Shown here: positions 22,501 through 33,429 of the stretch, piece by piece
Numbering within the stretch: the first letter of the stretch is position 1
How the letters are laid out: the number at the start of each line of letters is the position of its first letter
NCBI GenBank assembly: GCA_903813345.2
Contig: CAIIXF020000005.1
Coordinates: forward strand, 9,055,375 to 9,119,374
DNA from: Owenia fusiformis
Lineage: Eukaryota > Annelida > Polychaeta > Sabellida > Oweniidae
Length of the DNA: 64,000 bases
Direction: 5' to 3'
The notes under the pieces: generated by a model
Database searches by the model: none
What the model was told of the DNA's origin: nothing
What the model saw: the letters and a program-made list of their open reading frames with translations, nothing else
Position numbers and translations under genes: made by a program

Positions 22501-25182
22501 GTGCTAACCTTCACACCACAGAACCGAAGACATATGAATGTGCATCCTGATCCGTGTCACTTTTTGTACCTTACTTATTCATATTTGTAGTAAACTCTAT
22601 CTTACCAATGTTATTGGAACTATGATACAGGATATCAAACAATAAGAATAACTGAATTGAACTTTTAGCATATTTATTCAAGTTCCAAAAAATCTTGAAA
22701 CGAAACAGGAAGTTAAAATAACTCACGTGATGGCACCTTCATTGAGAGTATCGGCCAGGGCACGACGTAGTGAATTATCACGGTCAAATATACCCCAGGT
22801 GGCCTGCAGCACAGAGTCTAGCAAACAATCTCCAGCTGTACGATTCCAGAGAGCATACAACCTACTACCATAACGCTCTGTCAACTCTACACTCCAGTTT
22901 ATGACAGGCTCTTCGACCTCAAGTTCTGGAAGTTAAATGTGAAACAATCAGTTAGATTCAATATTTTTCATTATGATTATTTAATACATTTTAACAACTC
23001 TAATTTCATCTCAATTTTAAAGAAATTGGAGGGATACAGAGAGGTCACGGATTCAATCCACAATAGGGTGAACTGATTTTTTCATGCTTGCTTTAGCAAA
23101 GAAATTAATAATGTTTTTTTTAAAATCAAATACAGATGTTCAGGATATATGAGCAACAATTTTAAATTCAGTATTGATACAAACACTGTACTAACTTGGA
23201 CCGTTAATTTGAATTTTTGACCTACCAAATGTTTGGAAATCAAGGAATTGCGAGTCTTGTTCCATTCAAAGAAAAAAAGAAAAAGAAAATTGCCTTTCTG
23301 TAGGTGCATCGCTTTACTGTAAATAGTTCCTCGTTTTAGCAGCGTTTTGGTCCCCAGCTGTTAGAGGCCCTTCTCACAGCTGGGGACCAAAATGCCGCTG
23401 GAAGTAGGGACTCTGTATAACAGAATAATATACGAACAGAAAGGCGTTTTTGTTATCCTTTGAATGGAACAAGTTTGGAGAAAAATGGTGCAGTATGAGA
23501 CTTGCAATCCTTGATTTTCAAACATCTGGTAGGTCAAAAATTCAAATTAACGGTCGAAGTTAGTACCGCATGACAAGGGCTGTTCAATATATAATAATCC
23601 ATAAAATTGATAACTTGTAGTATCTATTGCATTACTCTCATATGCTCACCTTTCTGGACATCTTGGTCCAAGAGTTCATCATATAGCTGCTTCTGTATAG
23701 GGGCTGGGAGATCTTCAATATCTGAAAAATTATGATAGGGGCTTGACGGTTTTAACTTATACAAGTCATGTATTCAATGTATCTTGCTCTAAAAAAAATG
23801 GATTTTGAACAAATCAATATTTAATTGTAAATAATTGCAGTATTATGATAAAAATAACATACATTTTAATAAATTCTAAACAAAAATTCTGTAAAATTTA
23901 CACCAAAATGGTCATTTTGCTTTAGAGAACCAATGTCTGTTTATTATGGGACAACAATATTTCAAAAAAGAAAAAACAATATAAGGTCCATCTTAAAATT
24001 AGAATATAAAATTTGTAACATACCAGCTGGTAGAGAGAATGTAGCGCATTCAGCTACAAAGTAACATGGGAAATCTCCTTTACGCTGCCTGAGTGAAGCT
24101 GAGATCTCACGTCGCAATTCTGCCGCTATGTCTGGACTAACATGTGACGGCATGCGCTTTATTGCTTTACTAGGCACATCAGTTGAAGTGAGGAGAATAG
24201 CGAGAATATCTTCCCTTTTGAATCTAATGGCTAGATGGACTAGAGTATAGCCAACTTCAAATGCGCTTTTACGTCCAAGAAGTAACATTTCATCCTGAGT
24301 TATCTGTCGGGCGGGATCACCTCCAATAGTTAGGTATGACTCAACACTATGTATGTCACCTTCTACGACACCCTGACACGCCCCAAGCCACAACCAATCA
24401 ATTTCATGCATTTTGTTCCGAATCTGTTTGATACGTGATTCTCCAGCTTCAATATTACTGTCTTGCATATTTGCAGAAGCAGTGGCTCCCTCTATGTATT
24501 CCTGTTTACGTGAGGGCCCCGGAGGTGAATGTCTACTTGGTTTACGATTGCTTAATGTTTCCCGAGAGTTACTACACGCTCCTAAGGCTTCCACAAAGTT
24601 TTTATCCCTGACAGTGCCACAAAGTGAACATTTGTTCGCCTTTGGCCAGTTTTCATATGTACATGCCTGACACGACCACTTCACTGCACCTCCCCTCGAT
24701 GTTCCTGCTTTGGGACGGTTGCGATCATTATTAGCTGCTTTAGCTTCACTAGGTGACTGGGGAGATATCCTTGGAGATAGTCTATTTGGAGATCCGCAAC
24801 TTATTGCCCGCTCTTCTATATTGACATTGATGCTAAGAGGCTTCATACTGGATACGGTGGCGCCATCTGATTTTGGACTGAGACACTGCGTACACTTATG
24901 GGAGCGAGGCCAGTTTAAATATGTGCACTTCTCGCATGACCATTTAGCATCTGGGTCATAAAGACGGCTTGTAGCAACCTTCTTCGGAGACCCCTGTCTT
25001 TGAGGGAGGTCTTGTGTGACTAGACTACATGGTGCCATTTTGTAGATATCCCCAACCCTTTCGGCTTCATTGATGTACTGTAGCTGCTTTGGGGCCCTAC
25101 ATAATGTACACCTCTTAGAAGCAGCAAAGTTCTGGTATGTACAATACTCACAGTTCCATTTCTCATCCGCGTATTCAGACAT
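19541..25182 (-). CDS. ZRANB1: ZRANB1/TRABID ubiquitin thioesterase, complete 7-exon coding region
   Basis: Coding exons (minus strand): 25182-24024, 23721-23650, 22925-22727, 21732-21614, 21142-21017, 20392-20163 and 19771-19541. All introns are GT-AG, and the phases sum to 712 codons including the stop, so 711 residues (human about 708). TRABID is an OTU-family deubiquitinase preferring K29- and K33-linked chains. Residues 9-28, 81-100 and 169-188 are three NpL4-type zinc fingers, each with W and a C-x2-C-x10-C-x2-C pattern. The AnkUBD region follows at roughly 250-345. The OTU catalytic domain has Cys444 in AGDCLLDSVLQATWG and the active-site His584 in YTRGHFSALVPMD. The C-terminus ends in an acidic SDGETDDE tail. 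The ATG matches the family start. An acceptor at 25329-25330 suggests a 5' untranslated exon further right. Introns contain a SINE and a foldback element. All key residues are present. Confidence 0.95.
22110..22282. repeat. MITE-like repeat with GGGGTTTCA/TGAAAC ends
   Basis: CAGGGGTTTCACTAGAAT at the left faces TGAAACTCCTG at the right, with CAACAGGCAAAAT and CACCTGTTGCC inverted inside. A second copy lies at about 41946-42112 (GGTTTCACTAGAATAGTG to CGCCTGTTGC and TGAAACCC). It is located in a ZRANB1 intron. Terminal CAGGGG is common in hAT-type elements. The target duplication is not clear. Confidence 0.55.
22330..22525 (-). repeat. SINE with a tRNA-Gln-like head
   Basis: On the minus strand, 22525-22452 reads as a tRNA-like sequence starting GGTTCTGTGG, with GGTTAGCACTCTGGACTC as in tRNA-Gln, an A-box-like segment at 22518-22508 and a good B box (GGTTCAATCC) at 22474-22465. 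The 3' acceptor strand does not pair with the 5' strand, so it is not a functional tRNA. Unrelated body sequence follows (GGCCTGTGCTGGCTTG, AACAGGATAAAGATACC). This is the structure of a tRNA-derived SINE transcribed by Pol III. It lies in a ZRANB1 intron in the sense orientation. Confidence 0.7.
23191..23563. mobile_element. 373-bp foldback MITE in a ZRANB1 intron (TA-flanked)
   Basis: The long arms are inverted copies. Left begins CTAACTTGGACCG. Right ends CGGTCGAAGTTAG. They meet near the centre at TTTTGGTCCCCAGCTGT and ACAGCTGGGGACCAAAA (about 23346-23394). Both ends are bordered by TA, as for Tc1/mariner-type insertions. It has no coding capacity and sits between the exons at 23650-23721 and 22727-22925. 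Confidence 0.7.
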
Positions 25183-25960
25183 TATGCCAAATATGGTATG
25201 ATAGCGCCAATTTTATAGACTCAAAATGACCTTGGATGACCTTATTTGGACAAATAATGTCACATGTCCATCAGGTCAGAGTTCACTTTCACAATATGAC
25301 ATCATGGATCTGAGGTTGATGGATGCACCTGAAATTAGAACAAAATGATATTTTATACATCTATTTCATTAGTCATTGTATAAAATTTAAAAAATGGGTT
25401 ATATTCCAAAGTTTGGCGTTAATAGTGATGATTGTGTATTTTGTTACCATTATAAGAAGTCAGCATGAAATTTCAGGGCACATTTTGCCTGGAAACGTGT
25501 AGAACGTTTTTGAGAGAAAAAGTTCAAAGTGGTACTTTTGATATTAATACAGTCAGCTGAAGCAACAAGGAACTTTATAACAACCTTACACCAAAAAAAT
25601 TATGACTGAAAATCTAAATGTAACCTTGAAATTTATCATTACCCAAAATTTAATCAGTTTTAAGATTTTTGTACCGATAAGCATCCCTGCAAAGTGCATA
25701 CATGTATAAGATTTTAGGAAAGAACATCCATACCTTTCAAGTGAAGAGGTTACTTCTAAAGTAACCTCTGAATACAAGGACTAGCTCCCATGGATGCAAC
25801 TCAATATTTTCTAACAATAAAGATCTTAAAGGATGTCCTGATTTTCACTTCAAATTTTGAATCCAGTTTTGGTCTTATTGCATAAAAAATTCTAAATGCA
25901 CAAGAAGTGATTAGATATAAGAGCGAATCTTTTGGACTATGTATGAATTTATAAGCAGTT

Positions 25961-26174
25961 AAGAGGGGGAGAAACCCCAGGGTTCAAAGATGACATACGC
26001 TTATAATGTAAATCTGTATTGAGATGATATCGTCGCTGATTGATTGGTTTAAAACTAGGTCAATTTGAAAACTTTGAAAACCAAGATGGAGGGTATACAT
26101 ACTTCCAGGAAAGGAGTTGCGTGAAGGAGGAAATCGTATGTCATCAATTGAATCATGGGGTTTTCCTTCCTCTT
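25961..26174. mobile_element. 214-bp MITE, 8-bp TSD AAGCAGTT
   Basis: The ends are AAGAGGGGGAGAAACCCC and GGGGTTTTCCTTCCTCTT. The duplication AAGCAGTT lies at 25953-25960 and 26175-26182. The interior (CATACGCTTATAATG, AATCTGTATTGAGATGA, CGTCGCTGATTG) matches the reverse strand of the right half of the element at 4447-4814, which establishes a family. A more degraded relative may lie at 39669-39775. Confidence 0.85.
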
Positions 26175-26182
26175 AAGCAGTT

Positions 26183-27063
26183 AATGTCAGACAATAACAA
26201 CATTCTGACATTTTCATGTTTGAAAATATCAAGATTGCATTCTGGGAGTCAATCCTCCTTGCTCTGTATAGTTTAGAGTAACTCCCTATAAAAAATACAT
26301 GATGAATCTTTTACTATAAAAAATTTCTATTTGATTAAAATACAACAGCGGGTTGTTTTCAATTTCCTGATTTAGATGCTGAATGTCTAACTCATGAGTC
26401 TAATCATTTTGATACTCAGATCATCTCTGCCTAGCAGAAAAAGGAACTCATAGAAGGATGTGATCTCTCATGATTGGGCATATACAGTATTTTGATATGC
26501 ATACTGTATAATTTTTTGACACTTTTTAGTTCCAAAAAGGTAAATTAGTTGATGTTGCATAAAACATTTGTTTTTTATTATTTCTCCAGATAATCCTAAT
26601 CTATCCTTCTCCAGATAATTCAACATCTCAAATATGATCTTTTTACCCCTCCCCCTCATCCAAGGCAATTTCCAAGCCTGCTCTACCCTGCGTGCAGATT
26701 CTAGTTTAACTACAGAAGAACAAGAAGCTCTCTTTTAAGAAGTGAAGTCGAACGAATGCAAAGGGTAAGCCTGCTCCTGCATATCAAGCTTCATCTATAA
26801 GAAGTCTATTTTGGGATCATTTTAACCACCTGAGTTGTAACTGGGATTAGAACTTCTTAGTATAATCACCCCAGATAGCTAGCGAGAACTCATGATCAGC
26901 TATATCAAACTTCCAAATACTAAGCTGCATCTTGTGTATTGAAACTGAAACCTTTATATAGTCTACCCTTCTTCACGTTAAATTCAAAACATGAGCCGTA
27001 TTGTAAAAGTACTGTTTTGGGATAGTTCTATAAACAATAGTTCTCATTAATCACATATCATCA
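26183..27063. other. Intergenic DNA before the satellite-bearing elements
   Basis: It holds a fragment of the 17633-type MITE at about 26232-26260. Nothing else could be supported: no exon or RNA gene was seen. Confidence 0.4.
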
Positions 27064-28426
27064 ACAAGGCATTAACATGACAAAATGTCACCACCTAAAA
27101 CAATTTGGTCAATTTAAAGCAAGTTGGAAAATACCTTTTGACCTTAAGAAGAACTTCTGAGAACATGTAGATGATTTTGAAAAAAAAATTAGTCAATTTG
27201 AAGCAAGTTGAAAAAAGACCTTTTTGACCTTGAGAAGGTCATTGAAGGTCAAAGGTCAAATCTAAAGTCAAATCTAAAGTCAGATTTGAATTTCTGAAAA
27301 CAGACCTTTTTGACCTTTTTTGACCTTGAGAAGGTCATTAAAGGTCAAATGTCAAATCTAAAGTCAGATTTGAATTTCTGAGAACATGTAGATGATTTTG
27401 AAAAAAAAATTAGTCAATTTGAAGCAAGTTGAAAAAAGACCTTTTTGACCTTTTTTGACCTTGAGAAGGTCATTGAAGGTCAAATGTCAAATCTAAAGTC
27501 AAATCTAAAGTCATATTTGAATTTCTGAGAACATGTAGATGATTTTGAAAAAAAAAATTAGTCAATTTGAAGCAAGATGAAAAAATACCTTTTTGACCTT
27601 TTTTGACATTGAGAAGGTCATTGAAGGTCAAATGTCAAATCTAAAGTCAGATTTGAATTTCTGAGAACATGTAGATGATTTTGACATAAAAAATTAGTCA
27701 ATTTGAAGCAAGTTGAAAAAAGACCTTTTTGACCTTTTTTGACTTTGAGAAGGTCATTGAAGGTCAAATGTCAAATCTTAAGTCAAATCTAAAGTCAGAT
27801 TTGAATTTCTGAGAACACGTAGATGATTTTGGAAATTTTTTTTAGTCAATTTGAAGCAAGTTGAAAACAGACCTTTTTGACCTTTTTTGACCTTGAGAAG
27901 GTCATTGAAGGTCAAATGTCAAATCTAAAGTCAAATCTTAAGTCAGATTTGAATTTCTGAGAACACGTAGATGATTTTGAAAAAAAAATTTAGTCAATTT
28001 GAAGCAAGTTGAAAACAGACCTTTTTGACCTTGAGAAGGTCATTGAAGGTCAAATGTCAAATCTAAAGTCAGATTTGAAGGTCAAATGTCAAATCTAAAG
28101 TCGAATCTAAACTCAGATTTGAATTTCTGAGAACATGTAGATGATTTTGAAAAAAAATTTAGTCAATGTGAAGCAAGTTGAAAAAAGACCTTTTTGACCT
28201 TCAGAAGGTCATTGAAGGTCAAATGTAAAATCTAAAGTCAGATTTGAACTTCTGAGAACATGTAGATGATTTAGAAAAAAATTGAAGTCAGTCTAAACAG
28301 TATTTGTTAAGTTATAGGAAGTTGTAAGAAATTGTTACAGACGCCGGACGCCAGACGCCGGACGCCAACCGCCGTCGCAAAAAAACGGAGACCATAACAA
28401 TATGTCACCACTTTTGGTGGTGACAT
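27064..28426 (+). mobile_element. Satellite-bearing hairpin-ended element, copy A
   Basis: It starts ACAAGGCATTAACATG with the subterminal motif ATGTCACCACCTAAAA (27085). About eight tandem monomers of typically 125-170 bp follow. The tail is GACGCCGGACGCC-rich, then ACGGAGACCATAACAAT and a hairpin (ATGTCACCAC, loop, GTGGTGACAT, 28402-28426). The left motif and the right hairpin arm are inverted repeats. The monomer contains GTCAAATCTAAAGTCAGATT, TCTGAGAACATGTAGATG, CAATTTGAAGCAAGTTG and several TGACCT/AGGTCA hexamers. The layout of subterminal inverted repeats, central minisatellite and 3' hairpin is that described for Helentron-associated (HINE) and bivalve pearl elements. That assignment is inferred. 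No protein is encoded. Confidence 0.8.
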
Positions 28427-29183
28427 AAAAAACTATTGCATGAAGAAATCAAAAATGTTTAAATAGCATTTTCAAAAATTGCCAGATGTAAAACAAAATT
28501 TTAGGGTAGGAAATATTCAAAGAAAATGCGTTACATATACAGTATCCGTGTGAAAATCTGAACAAAATTCGTTTTTTTTTTCTTTCGGTGTTCGTTTTTT
28601 TGCTGAATCGACGATCACTTTTTTGAAGTTTTTCAACAGAAATATTTTTGCTTGACAATAATCAGGTAAATGCGTATTTGTGTGACAAACTGTGTGGCAA
28701 AAAAACTGGTGTGACTTGAAATTTTCCAGCAAATGCGTGACAAATAGGCAAATTGCAAGACAGTTGGACAGCCTGAAATTCAAATTTCTCCTATCATTTG
28801 AAGCTGTATTGGTCACATTTTCTGAAAATGCAAAAGAAAGAAAAAAGAGAAATTACAACTTTTAACTATCTTGCAGTCACATTTTCAGAGGGGTGAAAAA
28901 CCTATTTTATCATGTTTATGGTCATTCTGACTATGCCAAATGTGATCCTGGTGATAATGATATGTGAAAACTGTCTGAAGGTCAAAAGAGAACTCTGTAT
29001 AAATCTTCGTTCAATTTTTTTCAAACACCAGTATGTTTTCCAGTTTTATCACTATCTGTTAATTAGGCTATACTTTGAGACCTTAAAAACAGACTACATA
29101 GTACTATATAACTGATGATTTTTTACCAGAATTGTTAGCTTGCTCGAAAGCACAAGAATTTGTCAAAACTGAAACAGAAGTAG
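28427..29183. other. Spacer between satellite-bearing copies A and B
   Basis: This is 757 bp of AT-rich sequence with short A and T runs. It lacks the satellite monomer. The open frames here are low-complexity. No gene was recognised. Confidence 0.5.
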
Positions 29184-30702
29184 ACAAGGCATTAACATGA
29201 CAAAATGTCACCACCTAAAACAATTTGGTCAATTTAAAGCAAGTTGAAAAAATACCTCTTTGACTTTTTTTGACATTGAGAAGGTCATTGAAGGTCAAAT
29301 GTCAAATGTAAAGTCAGATTTGAACTTCTGAGAACATGTAGATGATTTTGAAAAAAATGAAGTAAATTTGAAGCAAGTTGAAAAAAGACCTTTTTGACCT
29401 TGAAAAGGTCATTGAGGGTCAAATGTCAAATCTAAAGTCAGATTTGAACTTCTGAGAACATGTAGATGATTTTGAAAAAAAAATTAAGTAAATTTGAAGC
29501 AAGTTGAAAAAAGACCTTTTTGACCTTGAAAAGGTCATTGAAGGTCAAAGGTCAAATCTAAAGTCAGATTTGAACTTCTGAGAACTTGTAAAGTCAAATT
29601 TGAACTTCTGAAAAGATGTAGATGATTTTGAAAAAAAAATTTGGTCAATTTGAAGCAAGTTGAAAACAGACCTTTTTGACCTTTTTTGACCTTGAGAAGG
29701 TCATTAAAGGTGAAATGTCAAATCTAAAGTCAGATTTGAATTTCTGAGAACATGTAGATGATTTTGAAAAAAAAAATTAGTCAATTTGAAGCAAGTTGAA
29801 AAAAGACCTTTTTGACCTTTTTTGACCTTGAGAAGGTCATTGAAGGTCAAATCTAAAGTCAAATCTTAAGTCATATTTGAATTTCTGAGAACATGTAGAT
29901 GATTTTGAAAAAAAAATTTAGTCAATTTGAAGCAAGATGAAAAAATACCTTTTTGACCTTTTTTGACATTGAGAAGGTCATTGAAGGTCAAATGTCAAAT
30001 CTAAAGTCAGATTTGAATTTCTGATAACATGTAGATGATTTTGAAAAAAAAATTTAGTCAATTTGAAGCAAGTTGAAAAAAGACCTTTTTGACCTTTTTT
30101 GACTTTGAGAAGGTCATTGAAGGTCAAATGTCAAATCTTAAGTCAAATCTAAAGTCAGATTTGAATTTCTGAGAACACGTAGATGATTTTGAAAATTTTT
30201 TTTAGTCAATTTGAAGCAAGTTGAAAACATGACCTTTTTGACCTTTTTTGACCTTGAGAAGGTCATTGAAGGTCAAATGTCAGATTTGAATTTCTGAGAA
30301 CACGTCAAATCTAAAGTCAGATTTGAAGGTCAAATGTCAAATCTAAAGTCAAATCTAAAATCAGATTTGAATTTCTGAGAACATGTAGATGATTTTGAAA
30401 AAAAATTTAGTCAATGTGAAGCAAGTTGAAAAAAGACCTTTTTGACCTTGAGAAGGTCATTGAAGGTCAAATGTCAAATGTAAAGTCAGATTTGAACTTC
30501 TGAGAACATGTAGATGATTTAGAAAAAAATTGAAGTCAATCTAAACAGTATTTGTTATGTTATAGGAAGTTGTAAGAAATTGTTACAGACGCCGGACGCC
30601 AACCGCCGGACGCCAACCACCCACCGCCGGACGCCAACCACCAACCGCCGTCGCAAAAAAACGGAGACCATAACAATATGTCACCACTTTTGGTGGTGAC
30701 AT
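29184..30702 (+). mobile_element. Satellite-bearing hairpin-ended element, copy B
   Basis: It has the same head (ACAAGGCATTAACATG, ATGTCACCACCTAAAA) and tail (ACGCCGGACGCC tract, ACGGAGACCATAACAAT, hairpin at 30678-30702) as copy A, with about nine monomers. Several variant monomers occur in the same order as in A: the GACATTGAGAAGG unit preceded by AAGCAAGATG, and the GAACACGTAGATG unit followed by a T-run and TTAGTC. Copies A and B therefore derive from one already-expanded progenitor or from a local duplication, not from independent expansion. The tail is longer than in A by extra CCAACCACC units. Confidence 0.8.
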
Positions 30703-30724
30703 AATAAAACGGGATCACATCATT

Positions 30725-30830
30725 ATACCGATGCGTATGGTACCCAAAACCAATACACCTATGCACGTTGTACCAAAAACCAATATACCGATTCACGTTG
30801 TACCTAAACACATTATACCATTGTGTGTTT
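30725..30830 (+). repeat. 30-bp minisatellite, 3.5 units
   Basis: Units at 30725, 30755 and 30785 are each 30 bp and share the pattern ATACCGATGCACGTTGTACC followed by AAAACCAAT. A partial unit follows to about 30830. Units differ by a few substitutions. It lies immediately downstream of satellite copy B. Confidence 0.85.
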
Positions 30831-31384
30831 GAAGAGTAAAATGGTCACCATGTAATTTACCCATGCATGTATAAAACCTGATCAGATCTTGGTACTCGTC
30901 TGCTTATGCATGTGCAAAAATTTCAAGTTGAACAGGTACCGAATTCGCCACAATAAGCGCGCTTTTGAAATTGAAATTCCCATTGTAACCCATTATAAAG
31001 AGCGCCCATATATGAGAAAGCAAGAATCTAACTATATTGACAGTGATTGAAGAACTCCCCAGCTGAGCCCCTTAAGGTGAAGGAATTATTTTCCGCGATT
31101 ATCTTCAATATTTCCACTTTAGACTGTTAGATATCAATCTTAAGTTATACCTCGTTTTTTATAATCTGAAGACACTCATCATTTTTCATGTAAAAGTCAT
31201 GTAAAAGTCAAGAAATCTTAAAAAGAAACAAGAAAGTTCACGACCTTGACGATCGCTAAATTAGTAAAATGTCGAAACAAAACTATGAAGTGATCATTTC
31301 CTTCATTCATTATGGACTATTTTTATCATATTATTATCATATTGCAATTGATTAATCATATCAATATTAATATTCCACCTGTTC

Positions 31385-31859
31385 ACTATTCTCTGGGTGA
31401 AAAATCGCTATCTCAGCATTGTCCTATTTTGTTTCTTTAAAACTCTCATATTATTGCCACGAGTTCTACCAATGTTCTGGGAGATGGGAAGGATGTTGCT
31501 AATTGGTATGTCATACTTTTCATTTTCCATGTTTTGATCATATCGCCTCTGAGACGTCTAAATACAAGTGTTGGTAATTTTAACTCTTTCAGTCTTTGGG
31601 GATAATCCTTATCTTTCAGGCTTGGTATACATCTTGTGGCTCTTCTATGTACGGCTTCAACTGCTTCAATGTCCCGGACTAGATATGGAGACCAAACTGT
31701 GAGATAGTTGTACCATGGCCTTGTAAAGTAGCAACATATTGGAGGAATCTAAAAACTGGAAAGTCCTTCTTATTAATCCCAGAATTTGATTAGCTTTTTT
31801 TGACTACCTAATTGTGTGGTACTTTTCGAATCCTTGGTAACCATAACTCCAAGGTGACG
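31385..31859 (-). pseudogene. 3' end of a LINE reverse-transcriptase ORF (CR1/Jockey-like)
   Basis: Reading the minus strand from about 31855 and allowing frame changes gives the C-terminal pattern of non-LTR retrotransposon ORF2. Recognisable pieces are ANQILGLIRRTFQFLDSSN, LLLYKAMV, and (in another frame) LPTLVFRRLRGDMIK and FPSPRTLVELV. This corresponds to the region after the RT palm in CR1/L2/Jockey-type elements. Several stops and frameshifts show that it is dead. It is cut on the right by the foldback element at 31860-32401. Confidence 0.65.
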
Positions 31860-32401
31860 TCCTACGACCCCTTTAGATTGTGGTCGTACGCCCGATTCAT
31901 TGGTAAGCCTGTCTTTCTACAATGTCAGAGAATGAACTATGCATTGCACTATTAAATGACCTACCTCGATACATTCCAGAGTATTTTAGAATTCTTTTTA
32001 TGTTGTTAGATCGCCAATTGTATGGGTTTATCGGCAGAACGAAGATATTTTCGTTTTTGATAGCAATATTTGCGTGTAATATTTAACTTATTTCAACCGT
32101 CAAATTCCTCCATTCAGTTCCCGGCATGCACCAGTCATAAGGGAAATCCCTGGGGAATTCCCCTTCCGACATTTTGAAAATTGCTGACACATTTCCGATG
32201 TAAAAACTAAAATCTCTTCGTTCTGCCGATAAACCCATACAACTGGCGATCTAACAACATAAAAAGAATTCTAAAATACTCTGGAATGTATCGAGGTAGG
32301 TCATTTAACAGTGCAATGCGTAGTTCATTCTCCGACATTGTAGAAAGACAGGCTTACCAATGAATTGGGCATACGACCACAATCTAAAGTGGTCGGTAGG
32401 A
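31860..32401. mobile_element. 542-bp foldback element
   Basis: The left arm (TCCTACGACC, TTTAGATTGTGGTCGTACGC, AAGCCTGTCTTTCTACAATG, TACCTCGATACATTCC) is inverted in the right arm (GGAATGTATCGAGGTAGG, CATTGTAGAAAGACAGGCTT, ATACGACCACAATCTAAAG, GGTCGGTAGGA). The inner part carries GGTTTATCGGCAGAACGAAG and its complement, shared with the next element at 32527-33057. No clean target duplication is visible. Confidence 0.7.
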
Positions 32402-32526
32402 TACGACAACAGTGTGCTAGACTGCCAATGTTACATTGATCCATGACGACGATTCTCTGTCGGTGGTGGATGTGATATACATGTAAACATCTCAAGATAT
32501 CTTAGACTGATTCCCTTCCATAGACC

Positions 32527-33057
32527 TTATCCCGTTCCCGGACTATAGTCCTGCACTGATCGCATTCATTTGCCTGTACGATTACAACTTGGGAGAATTA
32601 TCTACGCCCCTTACACTTAAGATACCTACCTCAATGCATTATTGAACTCAAGATGTAACTTCTAATATATTGGAACCGCCGATTGTCTGGGTATATCGGC
32701 AGAACGAGAACATTTTCTCTTTTTCATCGAGAGAGATTCCATCACTTTTCAAAATGGCGGTTGGATTTAAACGGGGAATCCCCCGTTTGGCTGTCCCGGA
32801 TGTAGCCCGGAAGTACCAATATGGAGGAATGTGACGGTTGAACACGCAAATATTGCGATCAAAAACGAAAATGTCTTCGTTCTGCCGATAAACCCAGACA
32901 ATTGTGGATTCAACTACACGAAAAGAATGCTAAATTACCAAGGAATCTATTGAAGTAGGTATCTGAAGTGTAAGATCAGTAAAAAATTCTCCCATGTTGT
33001 AATCGCACAGGCAAAAGATTGAGATGTTCACAGGACCATAGTCTGGGAACGGGATAA
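32527..33057. mobile_element. 531-bp foldback element, 8-bp TSD CATAGACC
   Basis: It begins TTATCCCGTTCCCGGAC and ends GTCTGGGAACGGGATAA. The duplication CATAGACC lies at 32519-32526 and 33058-33065. The arms run inward through TGCCTGTACGATTACAAC and its counterpart and contain TATCGGCAGAACGAGAAC on the left with GTTCTGCCGATAAACCC on the right. The centre (about 32750-32830) is unique. No transposase is encoded. The 8-bp duplication suggests a hAT-type source. Confidence 0.85.
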
Positions 33058-33429
33058 CATAGACCAAACATAGGCCTTGTGCGTTACCCGAAAATTTGCT
33101 CAACCTCGAGAACGGAAATATTCTGATCTCAGAAAATGAATAATATCACAAATTAATTTTCTTCATGTTTTGCAATAATAACAGCATATAGGGAAGTTAA
33201 AATACTTACATCCTTTCGAAAAGATACTCAAAATCCATTAAATAGTAAAAAAGTTGTATTTAGTGTTCTCTGAATGGGGTTAAATCAGCAATATGTGTGA
33301 AATATTTTGTTTATATTTATGAAAATTGCAGCCATTTCTTGATGACGTCATATGGAATTCCCCTGTAAGAAGTACACTGAACTACACATTGCACTCGAAT
33401 TTCAGGTTTCTACTATTTCTCAGGCAAGC

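Noticed and set aside
22452..22525. Candidate tRNA-Gln gene on the minus strand
   Set aside because: The acceptor stem does not pair and the sequence continues into a SINE-like body, so it is not a functional tRNA.
28517..28816. Minus-strand ORF between satellite copies
   Set aside because: Composition follows A/T runs and overlapping frames are equally open. No domain or supporting context.
27064..30702. CRISPR-like or coding repeat array
   Set aside because: Monomers are long (about 125-170 bp), contiguous and without unique spacers; stops occur in all frames and the context is animal nuclear DNA.
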